Shown here in pieces: positions 32,596 through 42,220 of a stretch of DNA of 64,000 nucleotides. The DNA lies in contig JALMQS010000102.1 in the NCBI GenBank assembly GCA_024734495.1, positions 6,455,202 to 6,519,201 on the forward strand, given 5' to 3'. The stretch's first letter is position 1. Every line of letters begins with the position of its first letter. The DNA is from Forficula auricularia. Its lineage: Eukaryota; Arthropoda; Insecta; Dermaptera; Forficulidae. The notes below the pieces were generated by a model. It saw only the letters and a list, made by a program, of their open reading frames with translations. It was not told where the DNA came from and ran no database searches. The translations under genes were made by a program, and so were the position numbers.

Positions 32596-33322
32596 TGAAA
32601 GAGTGGATAAGCTGGCCTATTTAGCCTCACTCCAAGGCCAATTACTTGAAATAGAATTGCCAATAAAAGACATAAAAGTCATAATAAAAAATGAAACAAA
32701 TACAGAATGGCAATCCTTCTGGAAGAATACAGCTCTAAATAAAGGGAAGCATCTATACAACATACAGCCTAATATACCAAAAAGACCATGGTTTGATGAT
32801 ATCAAGCTGTTTAGAAAAATAACTGTACAACTAATTAGGCTGAGAATAGGCCATGCTACTACCCCAGCTCATATGTACAGAATAGGTCTTCGAGAGAATC
32901 CTTTTTGTTCTTGTGATGGATCCACGATTGGGGATATCAATCACTTTTACTTGGGATGCGCAAACAATATCAACAAAATTGAACGCTTCTATACAACAAT
33001 CCAAAGAAAAATAGAACTTCCAACAAATATGACAATACTTCTTTCTTATTTAAACCGCAACGATGACTTAAGTAGATATATTGTTAGATACATAATTTCT
33101 TTAGGAAAAATTAATTAATTGCATAAACAGTAGAAATGTAATTTGAAAAAAAAAAATACTTAAAATAATGTATGTTTCTTACTTTTAGCTTGTAAATTTT
33201 ATGTACCTAATTAACATTACAATTATATAAAATTTTGTAAAAATATGTATTTTATGTATCACTGACCAAATGTTCTAACGGACAAGGTCAATTTTAAATA
33301 AAAAAAAAAAAAAAAAAAAAAA
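32596..33322 (+). mobile_element. 5'-truncated non-LTR retrotransposon (LINE) with poly(A)
   Basis: Coding 3' end, a 180-base 3' UTR and a run of about 25 A. It is flanked by a 14-base duplication, aaataataaaataa, at 32582-32595 and 33323-33336. 5' truncation, an A tail and a duplication of this size are hallmarks of target-primed reverse transcription. Confidence 0.9.
32597..33118 (+). CDS. LINE ORF2 C-terminus: end of RNase H and CCHC motif (truncated)
   Basis: The frame starts at the truncation point with ERVDKLAYLASLQGQLLEIE, which corresponds to the end of an RNase H domain (usual pattern GNE.AD.LAK.A). Then comes a conserved tail with RLRIGHATTPAHMYRIGLRE and C-x-C-x9-H-x4-C (FCSCDG..INHFYLGC). 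This fits LINEs of the Jockey/R1/I group that carry RNase H or its tail. The endonuclease and reverse transcriptase were never copied into this insertion, so it cannot move on its own. The frame is open to its natural stop, suggesting a fairly recent event. The first Met-like codon at 32603 is a GTG and has no meaning as a start. Confidence 0.85.
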   Translation, partial: ERVDKLAYLASLQGQLLEIELPIKDIKVIIKNETNTEWQSFWKNTALNKGKHLYNIQPNIPKRPWFDDIKLFRKITVQLIRLRIGHATTPAHMYRIGLRENPFCSCDGSTIGDINHFYLGCANNINKIERFYTTIQRKIELPTNMTILLSYLNRNDDLSRYIVRYIISLGKIN

Positions 33323-33599
33323 AAATAATAAAATAAACATACCATTTTCAAAATTCACTCATCTTTCAACTTCAACATTATTTTTCCTCAAAAATCGTGC
33401 CCGGTGGAATTTTTCTGACTTCGGATTCGGACTCGGCACACTTGACAACAAAAGAATCAGGCAAAATTACTCAATGGGGCGATTTTTTTTCAGAACAGTG
33501 TTATTTATTCCATTCCAACCCGATTGTGATTTGACTACTTGAATATCCAGTTATATTATAATATATTATGTACATAGTCCGTGAGTACAATTCAGTCGA

Positions 33600-34049
33600 G
33601 AACTTAAGGACGTTCCCTAATAAATCGATTTTCTTGCAATCCTTTTAAAACTTTGTACACACATATTTATAAGTGTCCTTTAAACGTAGAAATTTTTTCA
33701 ATAGTCCTTGCGGCACTAAATTTATAAATATTGACCATTGAAATTTGCATATTTAACAAGCGAACCCTATCCCGATTGATGTTAAAGCGACTGTTTCATT
33801 AAATAACATTCGTAATTTTCTTGATATATTTTGTAAAACTGAGAATCATTAACTGAAGATATAACAAATATTTTTTCTGTTAAAATAATCGTATCAATCA
33901 TGTATACATTTTCAAAAATTTACTCGCTAATGTGTGATTCAAACTTCACCAAAGCATAGATAGAGACTTAAACTATTATAAAAAATTAAGTAATAGTTAT
34001 AATCTAATATTTTTTATTTAACATTGGCGGCGAAAGGATCTCCCTAAAA
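33600..34049. repeat. Repeat related to the TTAA fold-back at 31612-32195
   Basis: The right portion (33930-34049) matches 32080-32190, including aagcatagatagagacttaa and atctaatattttttatttaa, and ends ggcgaaaggatctccct. The left portion begins cttaaggacgttccctaa, a weak inverse of that end. It is a diverged relative. Confidence 0.5.
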
Positions 34050-34050
34050 C

Positions 34051-34744
34051 AGGAAATGATTGAAATTATATGAAAACATATTACTCTACATTACCATATT
34101 ATACTCGGTACCCCTGGCTGCATTGCAAGCCAAGTATTTTATTAACTCAAAATTATTAATAATTTTTTTTTGCTTATTGTGTTGAAAAATATATGGAACT
34201 TAGAGAAAAATAATTTTCAACCATGATTTTTTTTCTATTTGAGTGTATCGATTCAGATGCCTGCGATAACTTAAGAACGAAAAATCGTATAAAGTTCCTA
34301 GTTGTATTAAAATGTCTGTATTTCCAAAGTCGAGAATTCTTAAGATTTTGGACAATCTTGCTAAAGAACTTTATGTCCAAAAAAGGAGAAAACATCATTT
34401 TTTGAATGATTTTATTGAGATAATAAGTCGATATATTTATAATCTAGGAATAAATGAAGAATTTATTTTTAAGTTTATCATTAATTAATTAGTCTCAAGC
34501 GTAACTAAGTATCTACTTTTTTATTATTTAATAAATATGCGGTTGAGCGATTCTTTTATTACAACCTATTCGAGTAAAATGACTAAAAAAGGGGGGGGGG
34601 GTATAGAATCATCTCTCTTCCTTTAGAGCTAAGGTATTGCAAGGATCTTAAATAAAATTTTAACTCCAAGGCAATCTGTTTATTTTCAAAATGTTTATTT
34701 GTTTATAGTTTCTTTATATTCTCAATTCGCTTCTTAAAACAGTA
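34051..34744. other. AT-rich non-coding sequence
   Basis: No gene or bounded repeat. There is a run of about 10 G at 34590-34599. Confidence 0.4.
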
Positions 34745-34920
34745 TTTTTTCAAATTTGTTAAAATTTTCTTTGATAAAGGGGTAATTTCTTTCAAAACTT
34801 TAAATAAACGTTTTCATATTTTTTCATAAAAAATTTGTATTTTATTTAAACACAAAACCATCAATAAAATTATTTTCAATATATATAATGTAAAATATTT
34901 ATTTTTGTTTAAGTACCTAG
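34745..34920 (+). repeat. Repeat family A, diverged copy
   Basis: tttgataaaggggtaatttc, aaataaacgttttcatattt and aaaaaatttgtattttattt match family A in order. The hairpin is decayed (aatttctttcaaaac). Confidence 0.55.
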
Positions 34921-35204
34921 TAAAGTACCTAGTAAATACTCGTAATAGCATAACGTTTTAGATAAATGAAATATTCCCAAACCAAATTAAAACGATATAA
35001 TTCTAAATACTTGCTGATTGTTTATCCTGAAATATTTTTTTTTTCACAAGGGAATCTAGTAGTACATATTCATCCATGCACGGAATTACTTTACTTCTTT
35101 GTGCCTGCAACTTAGGCAACCTATAGGGACCAACCATATAGTGAATACCTACTTTGCAGGCGAACTTAGATTAAACCTTTTCTCTCTCTGGACTTTAAAA
35201 ATTG

Positions 35205-35677
35205 TTAGATGTGACAAATGAGAGGAAAAAGGAACAATTAAACACAGGATTAAAATATGCGATCAATTGCGACGTTTTGCCAATTTATTATGGCTTCATC
35301 AGGTTCTTGTCAAATTTATAAAACACTTCGACATTTATTTTCTTACTAATTAGAATACATCTATATATACCAATATGAACACACTTATTTATACAACACT
35401 ATTAATTATTTAGAGTAGCATGAGTCGAAGGTGTACAGTTGGTCTGATAGAATCCATTGCTACTCTAAATAATTAATAGTGTTGTATAAATAAGTGTGTT
35501 AATATTGGTATATATATATATATATTCTAATTAGTAAGAAAATAAATGACGAAGTGTTTTATAAATTTAATTAAGAACCTGATGAAGTCATAATAAATTG
35601 GCGAAACGTCGTAATTGATCGTATGTTTTAACACTATGTTTAATTGTTCTTTTTTCATCTGATTTGTCACATCTAAT
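35205..35677. mobile_element. Fold-back element, family B, copy 2, with a hammerhead-like motif in each arm
   Basis: It has the same outline as 29716-30213. The minus-strand motif is at 35268-35306 and the plus-strand motif at 35577-35612. The plus copy reads CUGAUGA (35579-35585), hairpin, GAAACGUC (35603-35610). Stem I here is AC (35577-35578) with GU (35611-35612), where copy 1 has GC with GC. The distal stem is UUAA (35571-35574) with UUAA (35628-35631), where copy 1 has UCAAAA with UUUUGA. Confidence 0.75.
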
Positions 35678-37857
35678 ATCTAAATAATGGAACTGAATAA
35701 CAATAATTTAAAAGTTGTTTTATAAATATAGTTTCCATTTCAACTTATCAATCAAAATAATAATAATTTTTTTTCTGATTTTAGGTAAAGGCGAAATTTG
35801 GAATTCTGTTCATTGGAAAAACTTCGGAGAGAAACTTAAATTTATTAATAGGATTTTCGTTATGAATAATTAATTTGAAATGAAAAATCAATAAAAAGGT
35901 TTCCTGGTTGGCTTTAATTTCGTAATTCGGATTTGATCCATGCAATTTTCATTATCCCTCCTGTTGGGTGTCTTCAGCGCAAGAGGGATTCCTCCAAAGC
36001 AGTCAATCCCTTTCTTCTTTGTGAACTTCTGTAGCGATGCAGCTGTTTCGATTTGCTCATCTTTTTCCAATTATTCATCTCAGTTTACCCCTGCACCCTA
36101 TTTAGCAAAATACGTCTCGAGAATATATGAATAAAATTCAAGTGAAGAGAGAGATTACCATTGAAAACTATCTTTCTATTAATAATAAACAACTTGAGGG
36201 AACTGATTCTCTAAATCTTTCTCCAAGACTCGTTAAGCTCCTGAAAGTTTTTATTAAATTCCTTTTGGATTGTCTGTCGGTCAGCATCTAATTTCAGAAA
36301 ACTAAACTTGGTTTTTAACAAGTTCAAATCTCAAATAATCAGATATAATAGAAGAATTCAAGTGGCTCTTTATACATTAATAATTTTTTAACATGTAGTG
36401 TGTAATTGAATTTACATATAATTAAATAAATAAAAAGTGATTGGTTGGGGTTGGTTGTCACGGGTTATTTAGATGGAGAAAAAAGAAAAAATTTTTTTTC
36501 AATTATAAAATTTGTATTAAGAATAGAAAAATCAAGCAGTGATATTGATAAGCACTAAGACATATTTAAGGCCAATTTAGACACTAAAATAGTAATCTAT
36601 AAGTAAATATTTAAAAAAATGTCTTAAATTAGCCTAGTCACTTTCGAACGCACTCTCTCAATTTTGACATGTATAAAAGTTATTTGGTCCAGGGGTACAT
36701 AATTCATGAGCCCACTTTTTACAATTTATACACTGAATCCATTTTTTCTTAGTTTTACATGTGACAACCCACCCCGAACAGACATTTCAGACAAAACAGA
36801 CATTGAACCTAATCTCAATGTTGATACAGAATAACATTGTGCAAATTTTATAAAATAATAGAAAATATTTGGAATATTGAATTCAATGAATACAGAGTGA
36901 ATAATGAGAGTTAATTTTTGATATAAAAAAAATGTACAGCTTCAAAAACACAAAAATACCAATAAAATCAAGAACTGTCTCCAGAAACTAGAAAGTGCGT
37001 ATACACCCTATTCAGAATATTGTGATGGTACTGTGGATTGAATTTAGACCAGTAAGAAGCAACATTGATCGAGAACTGAGACTTGTGACAACCAGCCCCG
37101 GTCTCCCATACAATACATATTTATATTCTTTATAAGAAGGTATACTAGTATCAAGCAGATTAAAAATTCATTGAATTCTCTTTATGAATTAATTAAAATA
37201 GCCATTAATTTTTCGACTCTCAAGAGAGGTTTGTCTGTTGGATGACATATTTGTTCTTTTAGGCATATCATCATCAGTGACCCCGAGGTTCTCAACTCCT
37301 CCATAGTATGATATTATATGTTCCCGATTTAGAATTACCAAAATTAGTATAAATAAATGATAAATTGATAAGCTAGAGCAAACAAGGAATAGGAATAATT
37401 GACAACGAGAGGTGAAATAAAAATTAAAAGTAAAGAGAGAATCGATTTGTTAATATCGAAACGAATCTAAAAAAAATGCTGAAGAATGGAGTGGGATTGA
37501 ATGTGATAGCCGAAGCAACAGATTAAGGGAGAAGCCGGCCTGTCTCTATTTGCCAATCCACTTATGAATAATTAATCTGCAGCTTCTGCTTGCCACGTTG
37601 CATAAATGTCTAAATAAAAATGATAACAGCATTCTATCTTGGAATTTATTCCATGCTCTTGAGATGAATATCGATGCAGATACAAAAATTATTCCGTTGA
37701 TTGAAACGATTTTCAATGAAATTTCCCTTCCCGCCGCATTTCCATTGTTTTATGACGTTCTTTCAATTTTCGCCCTTGCCTTATTTTAATTGAATTTCCT
37801 GCCTTCATTATGAACATGTTTGGAATATATTGAATTAAGTGAGCAAGAGTTAAGTTA
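35678..37857. other. Mostly unique intronic sequence
   Basis: About 2.2 kb with few dispersed repeats. A partial family D copy is at 37140-37200 (gtatcaagcagatt..ctctttatgaattaa). The short open frames show no domain. Confidence 0.4.
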
Positions 37858-38063
37858 GGGGGGGGGGTCTCTAGGTTGAAGAGGAGGCGGGGTGGGGGCG
37901 TCCAATCTATTCAACTTTGGACACTTAATTATTTTCCCAGTGGACAGTTCGATTTAAATCAGGAGGGGGGTCTCTAGGTTGAAGAGGAGGCGGGGTGGGG
38001 GGTAATCTATTCAACTTTGGACACTTAATTATTTTCCCAGTGGACAGTTCGATTTAAATCAGG
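37858..38063 (+). repeat. Tandem duplication, unit about 103 bp
   Basis: tctctaggttgaagaggagg..cccagtggacagttcgattt occurs twice, at 37868 and 37971. The copies are almost identical, differing at the poly-G junction and by a few bases (gggggcgtccaat against gggggtaat). The duplication is very young or an assembly or haplotype effect. Confidence 0.85.
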
Positions 38064-38129
38064 ACTACTTTTCGATAAAAGGGATGAATATTTATAAGAA
38101 TCATGCAGGTCTTTCCTTTCTAACCACCG

Positions 38130-38245
38130 GAGAAACGATTTAATTGAAAAGATTTTGTTTTGCCGAGAGCAGCAGATTTGTTGATTCAAAAAGGGAAATC
38201 AATGAGCTTGTCATCTGGTTGATGCAAATAAACACATATGTACAT
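38130..38245 (-). repeat. Repeat family D copy
   Basis: On the minus strand tgtttatttgcatcaaccag..ctcattgatttccc..gaatcaacaaatctgctgctctcggc matches the full family D unit, including the distal ctctcggcaaaacaaaat part. Confidence 0.7.
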
Positions 38246-38299
38246 ATAACGAATATAATAAATATAACATTTAGGGAAAGGGGTGTTGGTTTATAGTGA

Positions 38300-38388
38300 A
38301 ACATATTAAACACAGGAGTTTTTTGACGGAAAAAGAGGGCCTCTTTGTGAAACACCACTATAACCCGTCAAAAAACTCCTGTGTATAA
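38300..38388. repeat. Short fold-back
   Basis: acacaggagttttttgacgg and ccgtcaaaaaactcctgtgt are reverse complements. The loop of about 45 bases contains gaggcctctt-like sequence. Confidence 0.7.
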
Positions 38389-38540
38389 TAAATATATATA
38401 ATTTAATATTAAAGCCCCATTATGTAGAATAATCTAAATTTATACCATGGATATTTCTAACCTATAAGAAAAAGTAATAATGAATGATTAATTTTTATCT
38501 CTTGTTTTTTAGAATTTTGAAAAATTATATAAGAGAGGAT

Positions 38541-38590
38541 TTTAAAAAATGAAGATGGGCTTAAAGTAAGCCCGAAACATATATTAAGCA
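38541..38590 (+). ncRNA. Hammerhead-like hairpin (weak)
   Basis: UGAAGA-U-GGGCUU-loop-AAGCCC-GAAAC (stem II 38557-38562 with 38568-38573, GAAAC 38574-38578). Stem II is perfect, but the first box lacks C3 and no stem I partner is apparent. It is probably a decayed member of the motif group. Confidence 0.3.
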
Positions 38591-38679
38591 AAATACCATT
38601 TATTAATAATTAAGACATCATGTATTTTTAATTGTTATATATTGGATGAAATAATGAAAAATTGTTCATATTATAATTT

Positions 38680-38978
38680 ATTTGTTAGCGACTATAGTTT
38701 CGAACTTTTGATCTTTATTGGTAGTCTTTTAATTAAAAATAGTTTATCTGTTATTTCTCATAGATTGAATTACCAATTGGATATAGATCAATTTAGTTTG
38801 TTGTTGTAGCAAGCTAGCCACAATCAAACGATTGACTAAGTGGGTATCTTGCTATAACATCAAAACAAATTTATCAATATCCAATCGGGTATTTGAACCT
38901 ATGAGAGATGACAGATAAAATATTTCTAATAAAAGACTGATCATGAAGGGCAAACCTTCAAAACAATAGTCTCAAACA

Positions 38979-38985
<7 letters not shown>
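38680..38985. mobile_element. Fold-back element, family C, with a hammerhead-like motif at each end
   Basis: Arms ataatttatttgttag..gac and gtctcaaacaaataaattat are inverted, and the interior (tttatctgttatttctcata and tatgagagatgacagataaa) is too. The minus-strand core (38685-38735) keeps GAAAC-UAUA-GUC, but the first box is broken. The plus-strand core (38933-38973) keeps the first box with a 2-base insertion, the GAAGG/CCUUC hairpin and UAGUCUC. TA tracts follow. Confidence 0.7.

Positions 38986-39017
<32 letters not shown>
38986..39017. repeat. (TA)n microsatellite
   Basis: TA tract between family C and the 3' end of a minus-strand Helitron. Confidence 0.85.
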
Positions 39018-39019
<2 letters not shown>

Positions 39020-39020
<1 letters not shown>

Positions 39021-39296
39021 TAGCTGCAAGGCCCGCCTTCGGCGTGTCTCATGTTAGGCAAGGGGTTTCGCCCTCTGGACCCCGCGTCACTTGAAAACTC
39101 TCCCTACTCCATCTCTAACCACTTCCCACCAAACCCACCCTCTCACCAACCCTGGAAATTCTCCCCCGCCTCTGATTACCCTCCACCCCAGTAAACCTAC
39201 CCTGACTATATAATATCCAATCGATAGCACTGCAATCTATTGGCAAATTATTCAAGCTTGATCCTACGGACGGAACATATTATTTCATTATATAGA
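39020..39296 (-). mobile_element. Short non-autonomous Helitron, minus strand (about 277 bp)
   Basis: On the minus strand it begins tctatataatgaaataatat and ends gcagCTAG followed by T. A small hairpin (CGCC-gaa-GGCG, 39034-39044 on the plus strand) lies 10 bases before the end. The body is C-rich on the plus strand (acccaccctctcaccaaccc). The 5' end could also be 39300, because gata is repeated there. Confidence 0.75.
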
Positions 39297-39311
39297 TAGA
39301 TAATATATTCG

Positions 39312-39314
<3 letters not shown>

Positions 39315-39353
<39 letters not shown>
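39315..39353. repeat. (TA)n microsatellite
   Basis: TA tract immediately left of a family A fold-back. Confidence 0.85.
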
Positions 39354-39355
<2 letters not shown>

Positions 39356-39359
39356 TAGG

Positions 39360-40618
39360 TAAATGAAAAAATACAAAAATACAAATAAAACAACTGGGAA
39401 CGTTGATTTTGAAACTAGACGTTTTGGGAGAAATTATCCTTCATCGATAGATTTTTTATTTTTTTTAAATTGAAAAAATAAAAAAAATTGTTTTCGCTAA
39501 TGTTTCGGAAACAACCTTAAGAAATTAATATTTTATAACAGGCAATTGTACAAATTGTCCTTGCCTACGAAATTACCTTTTAATTCAACAAATATAAATA
39601 TTTATAAGATTGGAGTAATTTTTGGAGACGGATGATATGGTTCAGTGGAGAGGCAGTCCAAAAAAGAAGAAGACAATTGACACTATCTTTTTATTCATAA
39701 AACCGACGCCTGGCGCTGCTCATGGTTTTGAAAAGCCAGTGAAGGAAATCCAATGCGAGAGGGGAATGTCGCATTGGATTTTCTTCACTGACTTTTCAAA
39801 ACCCTGAAGACGGAGGAATAGCCTCCGAAAAACGTCGGTTTTATGAATAAAAAGATAGTGGCAATTATCTTCTTCTTTTTTGACTGCCTCATCGATATCC
39901 ACTTAATATTTATGAAAAATTATTTTTTTCTTAAATACATTACAAAAACAATCCATATCTGGATTCTTATTAATCGAATATTTGTTATTTAAAATTTCGA
40001 TCATTTCTAAGATTAACCATTCTATTAAATTTTTTAAACACAATTTTGAATTTTCTAATCCAAAAGTTTTAGATAAAGAACATAATTTAGAAAAAGATTA
40101 ATCTTAGAAATGATCGAAATTTTAAATAACAAAAATTCGATTCGTCAGATATGGATTGTTTTTCTAATGTTTGTAAAAAAATTTAGAGAAAAATAATTTT
40201 TTATAAATATTTATATTTTTTATTTGAATTAAAAGTAATTTCGTCCCCAATTTGTGTACAATTGCCTGTTATCAAAATACTTAATTTCTTAGGGTTGTTT
40301 TCGAAACATTAGCGAAAACAACTTTTTTTTTTATTTTTTCAATTTAAAAAAAAAAAATAATAAATGAATTTAACTTTTAAGGACCAATCATCATCATATT
40401 ATAGGTCTGGGTTGATTTTTGAAATAATTTCCATCTTTTTTCAAAAAAAGACACTCAAAAAATACTTAAATCTTTGCTTTCACTTAAAAAAAATGTTATC
40501 GATAAAGGGAGAATTTCTCCAGAAACGTCTAGTTTTAAAATAAACGTTCCAAGATTGTTTTACAAAAATTTGTATTTTTTTATTATATTAAACAATCAAT
40601 AATTACTTTGTCTTTTCT
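39360..40618. mobile_element. Fold-back element, family A, with another fold-back in its loop
   Basis: The outer arms (about 39360-39615 and 39905-40618, unequal in length) are inverted: blocks ttgttttcgctaatgtttcg and cgaaacattagcgaaaacaa, and caggcaattgtaca and tgtacaattgcctg. The right arm has a hammerhead-like core at 40495-40533: GUUA, UCGAUAA, GGAGA/UCUCC hairpin, GAAACGUC, UAGU, with GUUA and UAGU able to pair. The left arm has the corresponding diverged core on the minus strand near 39410-39460. Confidence 0.7.
39640..39902. mobile_element. Fold-back element H with hammerhead-like motif
   Basis: gaggcagtc..agaagaagacaattg..cactatctttttattcat at the left is inverted at the right. The plus-strand core is at 39798-39842. 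Stem I is AAAACC (39798-39803) with GGUUUU (39837-39842), a perfect six pairs. CUGAAGA is at 39804-39810, stem II is GGAGG/CCUCC, and GAAA-AACGUC ends in a GUC site. Two extra A precede ACGUC. CUGAAGA is within the hammerhead consensus CUGANGA. Confidence 0.65.
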
Positions 40619-40981
40619 ATATACCGGGTGAGTTTTTTATCTTGAGACAGTCTTATAACTCAAAAACAATGCATTATATGGAAAAAAGTTTCAAATAAAA
40701 GTTTATTTATATCAAGGGGAAGCTAAACTACGCTAATGTTTGTCAACCCAGAACAAGCTTTCAAGGGTAGTTCAAGGTCAACTTCTTTTTTTTACATAGA
40801 ACCCTGTATTTTTCGTTGCGTCTAGTTAATCTACAAGAAAAACTCAACCACTTTCATAAGAACTATTTTTTTATACGACATCAAATAAACAAAATAAATG
40901 AATTAATTAGATCTCAAAAAAATCTTAATAATTATTTTTAACAATTATTTAACTTAATTATCAAATAATAATGAATAAAAT

Positions 40982-41267
40982 TTGAAAGTTTATATTGGGA
41001 AAATCAGGACAAGTTTTTTATGTGTGACTTTTTTATTTATCCACCAACGTTTCGTCGACTTTGCCGACTTCTTCAGGGCTTCTACAATTATAAGAACATT
41101 CTTGATATTAATTTACAAAAGTACAGTCAGAATCCAAAAAACAAACATGTATCAATAGTTTACCTACCAAATAGTCATGTCACACATTCGTCTAAATTTT
41201 CTTATTACCTTCGTTTATTTTCCCAATATAAACTTTCAAATTATAAATTAAATTATGGACGGAAATG
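40982..41267. mobile_element. Nested insertion (286 bp) with 17-bp target duplication and hammerhead-like motif
   Basis: It is flanked by ataataatgaataaaat at 40965-40981 and 41268-41284. It starts ttgaaagtttatattggga, and tcccaatataaactttcaa lies at 41221-41239, so the first 20 bases are mirrored near the right end. The minus strand at 41044-41078 reads GCC, CUGAAGA, GUC/GAC hairpin, GAAACGUU, GGU, with GCC and GGU able to pair. A long target duplication suggests retrotransposition rather than a cut-and-paste insertion. Confidence 0.65.
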
Positions 41268-41459
41268 ATAATAATGAATAAAATATTAATTTTTAAATCA
41301 AAAAGTCACAACAATGAAAATAAGTGTTTATAATGATATTAAAACTTTATTATACACAGATTTAAGAAATTATTTTCTACTTAATAGAAGTAGTAAAAAT
41401 TCTTGAGTTTAAAAAAGTTTATTTCTCGTCTCAATCCTGTAGATAGTTATATTGTATTA

Positions 41460-41715
41460 TCATAATAAAAATGGAGCATTTTTTGTTGAAGAAAGAATTG
41501 AAATGGTCTTAATTTATGCAGTGAATGTGGAAGAAGTGTTAGGGGCTGCCATTGAAAAGGATGCCTAGCGTTTTTCTGATAGGAATACATCCTCACAAGC
41601 ATCATTTTATCGTATTGTAAATCTGTTTAAAAAAAAAACTAGAAATTTAAAGGCTACGAATAAACTGAATCAGGCCAAAATAACGAAATTGGAAATGGAA
41701 TCCATCTAGAAGACT
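41460..41715 (+). pseudogene. Decayed helix-turn-helix of a transposase (DUF4817-like), copy 2
   Basis: One frame gives VEERIEMVLIYAV, and another gives NTSSQASFYRIVNLFKKK after a frameshift. It matches the minus-strand copy at 7230-7540. Read together, the two copies show which residues of the domain were shared before decay. No catalytic domain. Confidence 0.6.
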
Positions 41716-42134
41716 TGCGAAACACTCTGGAATGTCACAGATCAGCGTCACAAAATTATTAAATTATTATTAAATTATTTATTTAATTATTAATTATTTA
41801 ATCATTATTATTTAATAATTAAGTTAAATAATTGTTAAAACAATTATTAATATTTTTTTTTGAGATCTAATTGATTCATGTAAACAATAAAATAATAGTT
41901 CCTATGAAAGTTTTTTTTGTAGATTAACTAGACGCAACGAAAAATATAGGTTTTTATTTAAAAAACCAAAGTTGACCTTGAAATACACTTGAAAGCTTGT
42001 TCTGCGTCAACAAACAATAGAGTACTTTAGTTTGCCCTCGATATAAATAAACTTTTATTTGAAACATTTTCTATATAATGCACTGTTTTTAAGTTATAAG
42101 ACTGTCTCAAGATAAAAAAAACTCACCCGGTATA

Positions 42135-42220
42135 TGTATAATATGTTTATTGCATCAAGAAGAGAACAACCTCGTTGATTTTCCTTTATAGAGAAACGAA
42201 TGTTGTGCAGCGTCACATAA
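42135..42220 (+). repeat. Repeat family D copy
   Basis: tatgtttattgcatcaagaa, gagaacaacctcgttgattt and tcctttatag match the first half of family D. It starts at a TA-rich junction. Confidence 0.65.

Larger units (their letters stand above)
32386..33504. mobile_element. Fold-back element interrupted by a LINE
   Basis: The ends near 32388-32398 (acagtgttctg) and 33491-33503 (cagaacagtgtta) are inverted. Inner blocks cgaacccgaagtcagaaa (32461) and tttctgacttcggattcg (33412) are also inverted. Removing the LINE and one target copy leaves a fold-back of about 380 bases with the LINE at its loop. Confidence 0.65.
40624..42130. mobile_element. TIR element CCGGGTGAG..CTCACCCGG, copy 2 (1507 bp), with nested insertion
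   Basis: It has the same ends and layout as 6824-8076, with TA next to both ends. It is longer by a nested 286-base insertion (40982-41267) plus its duplicated target. The interior plus strand carries the transposase helix-turn-helix remnant (41460-41715). Confidence 0.85.

Noticed and set aside
32603..33118. Intact retrotransposon ORF
   Set aside because: Only the RNase H end and CCHC tail remain; endonuclease and reverse transcriptase are missing, and the apparent start is a GTG at a truncation point.
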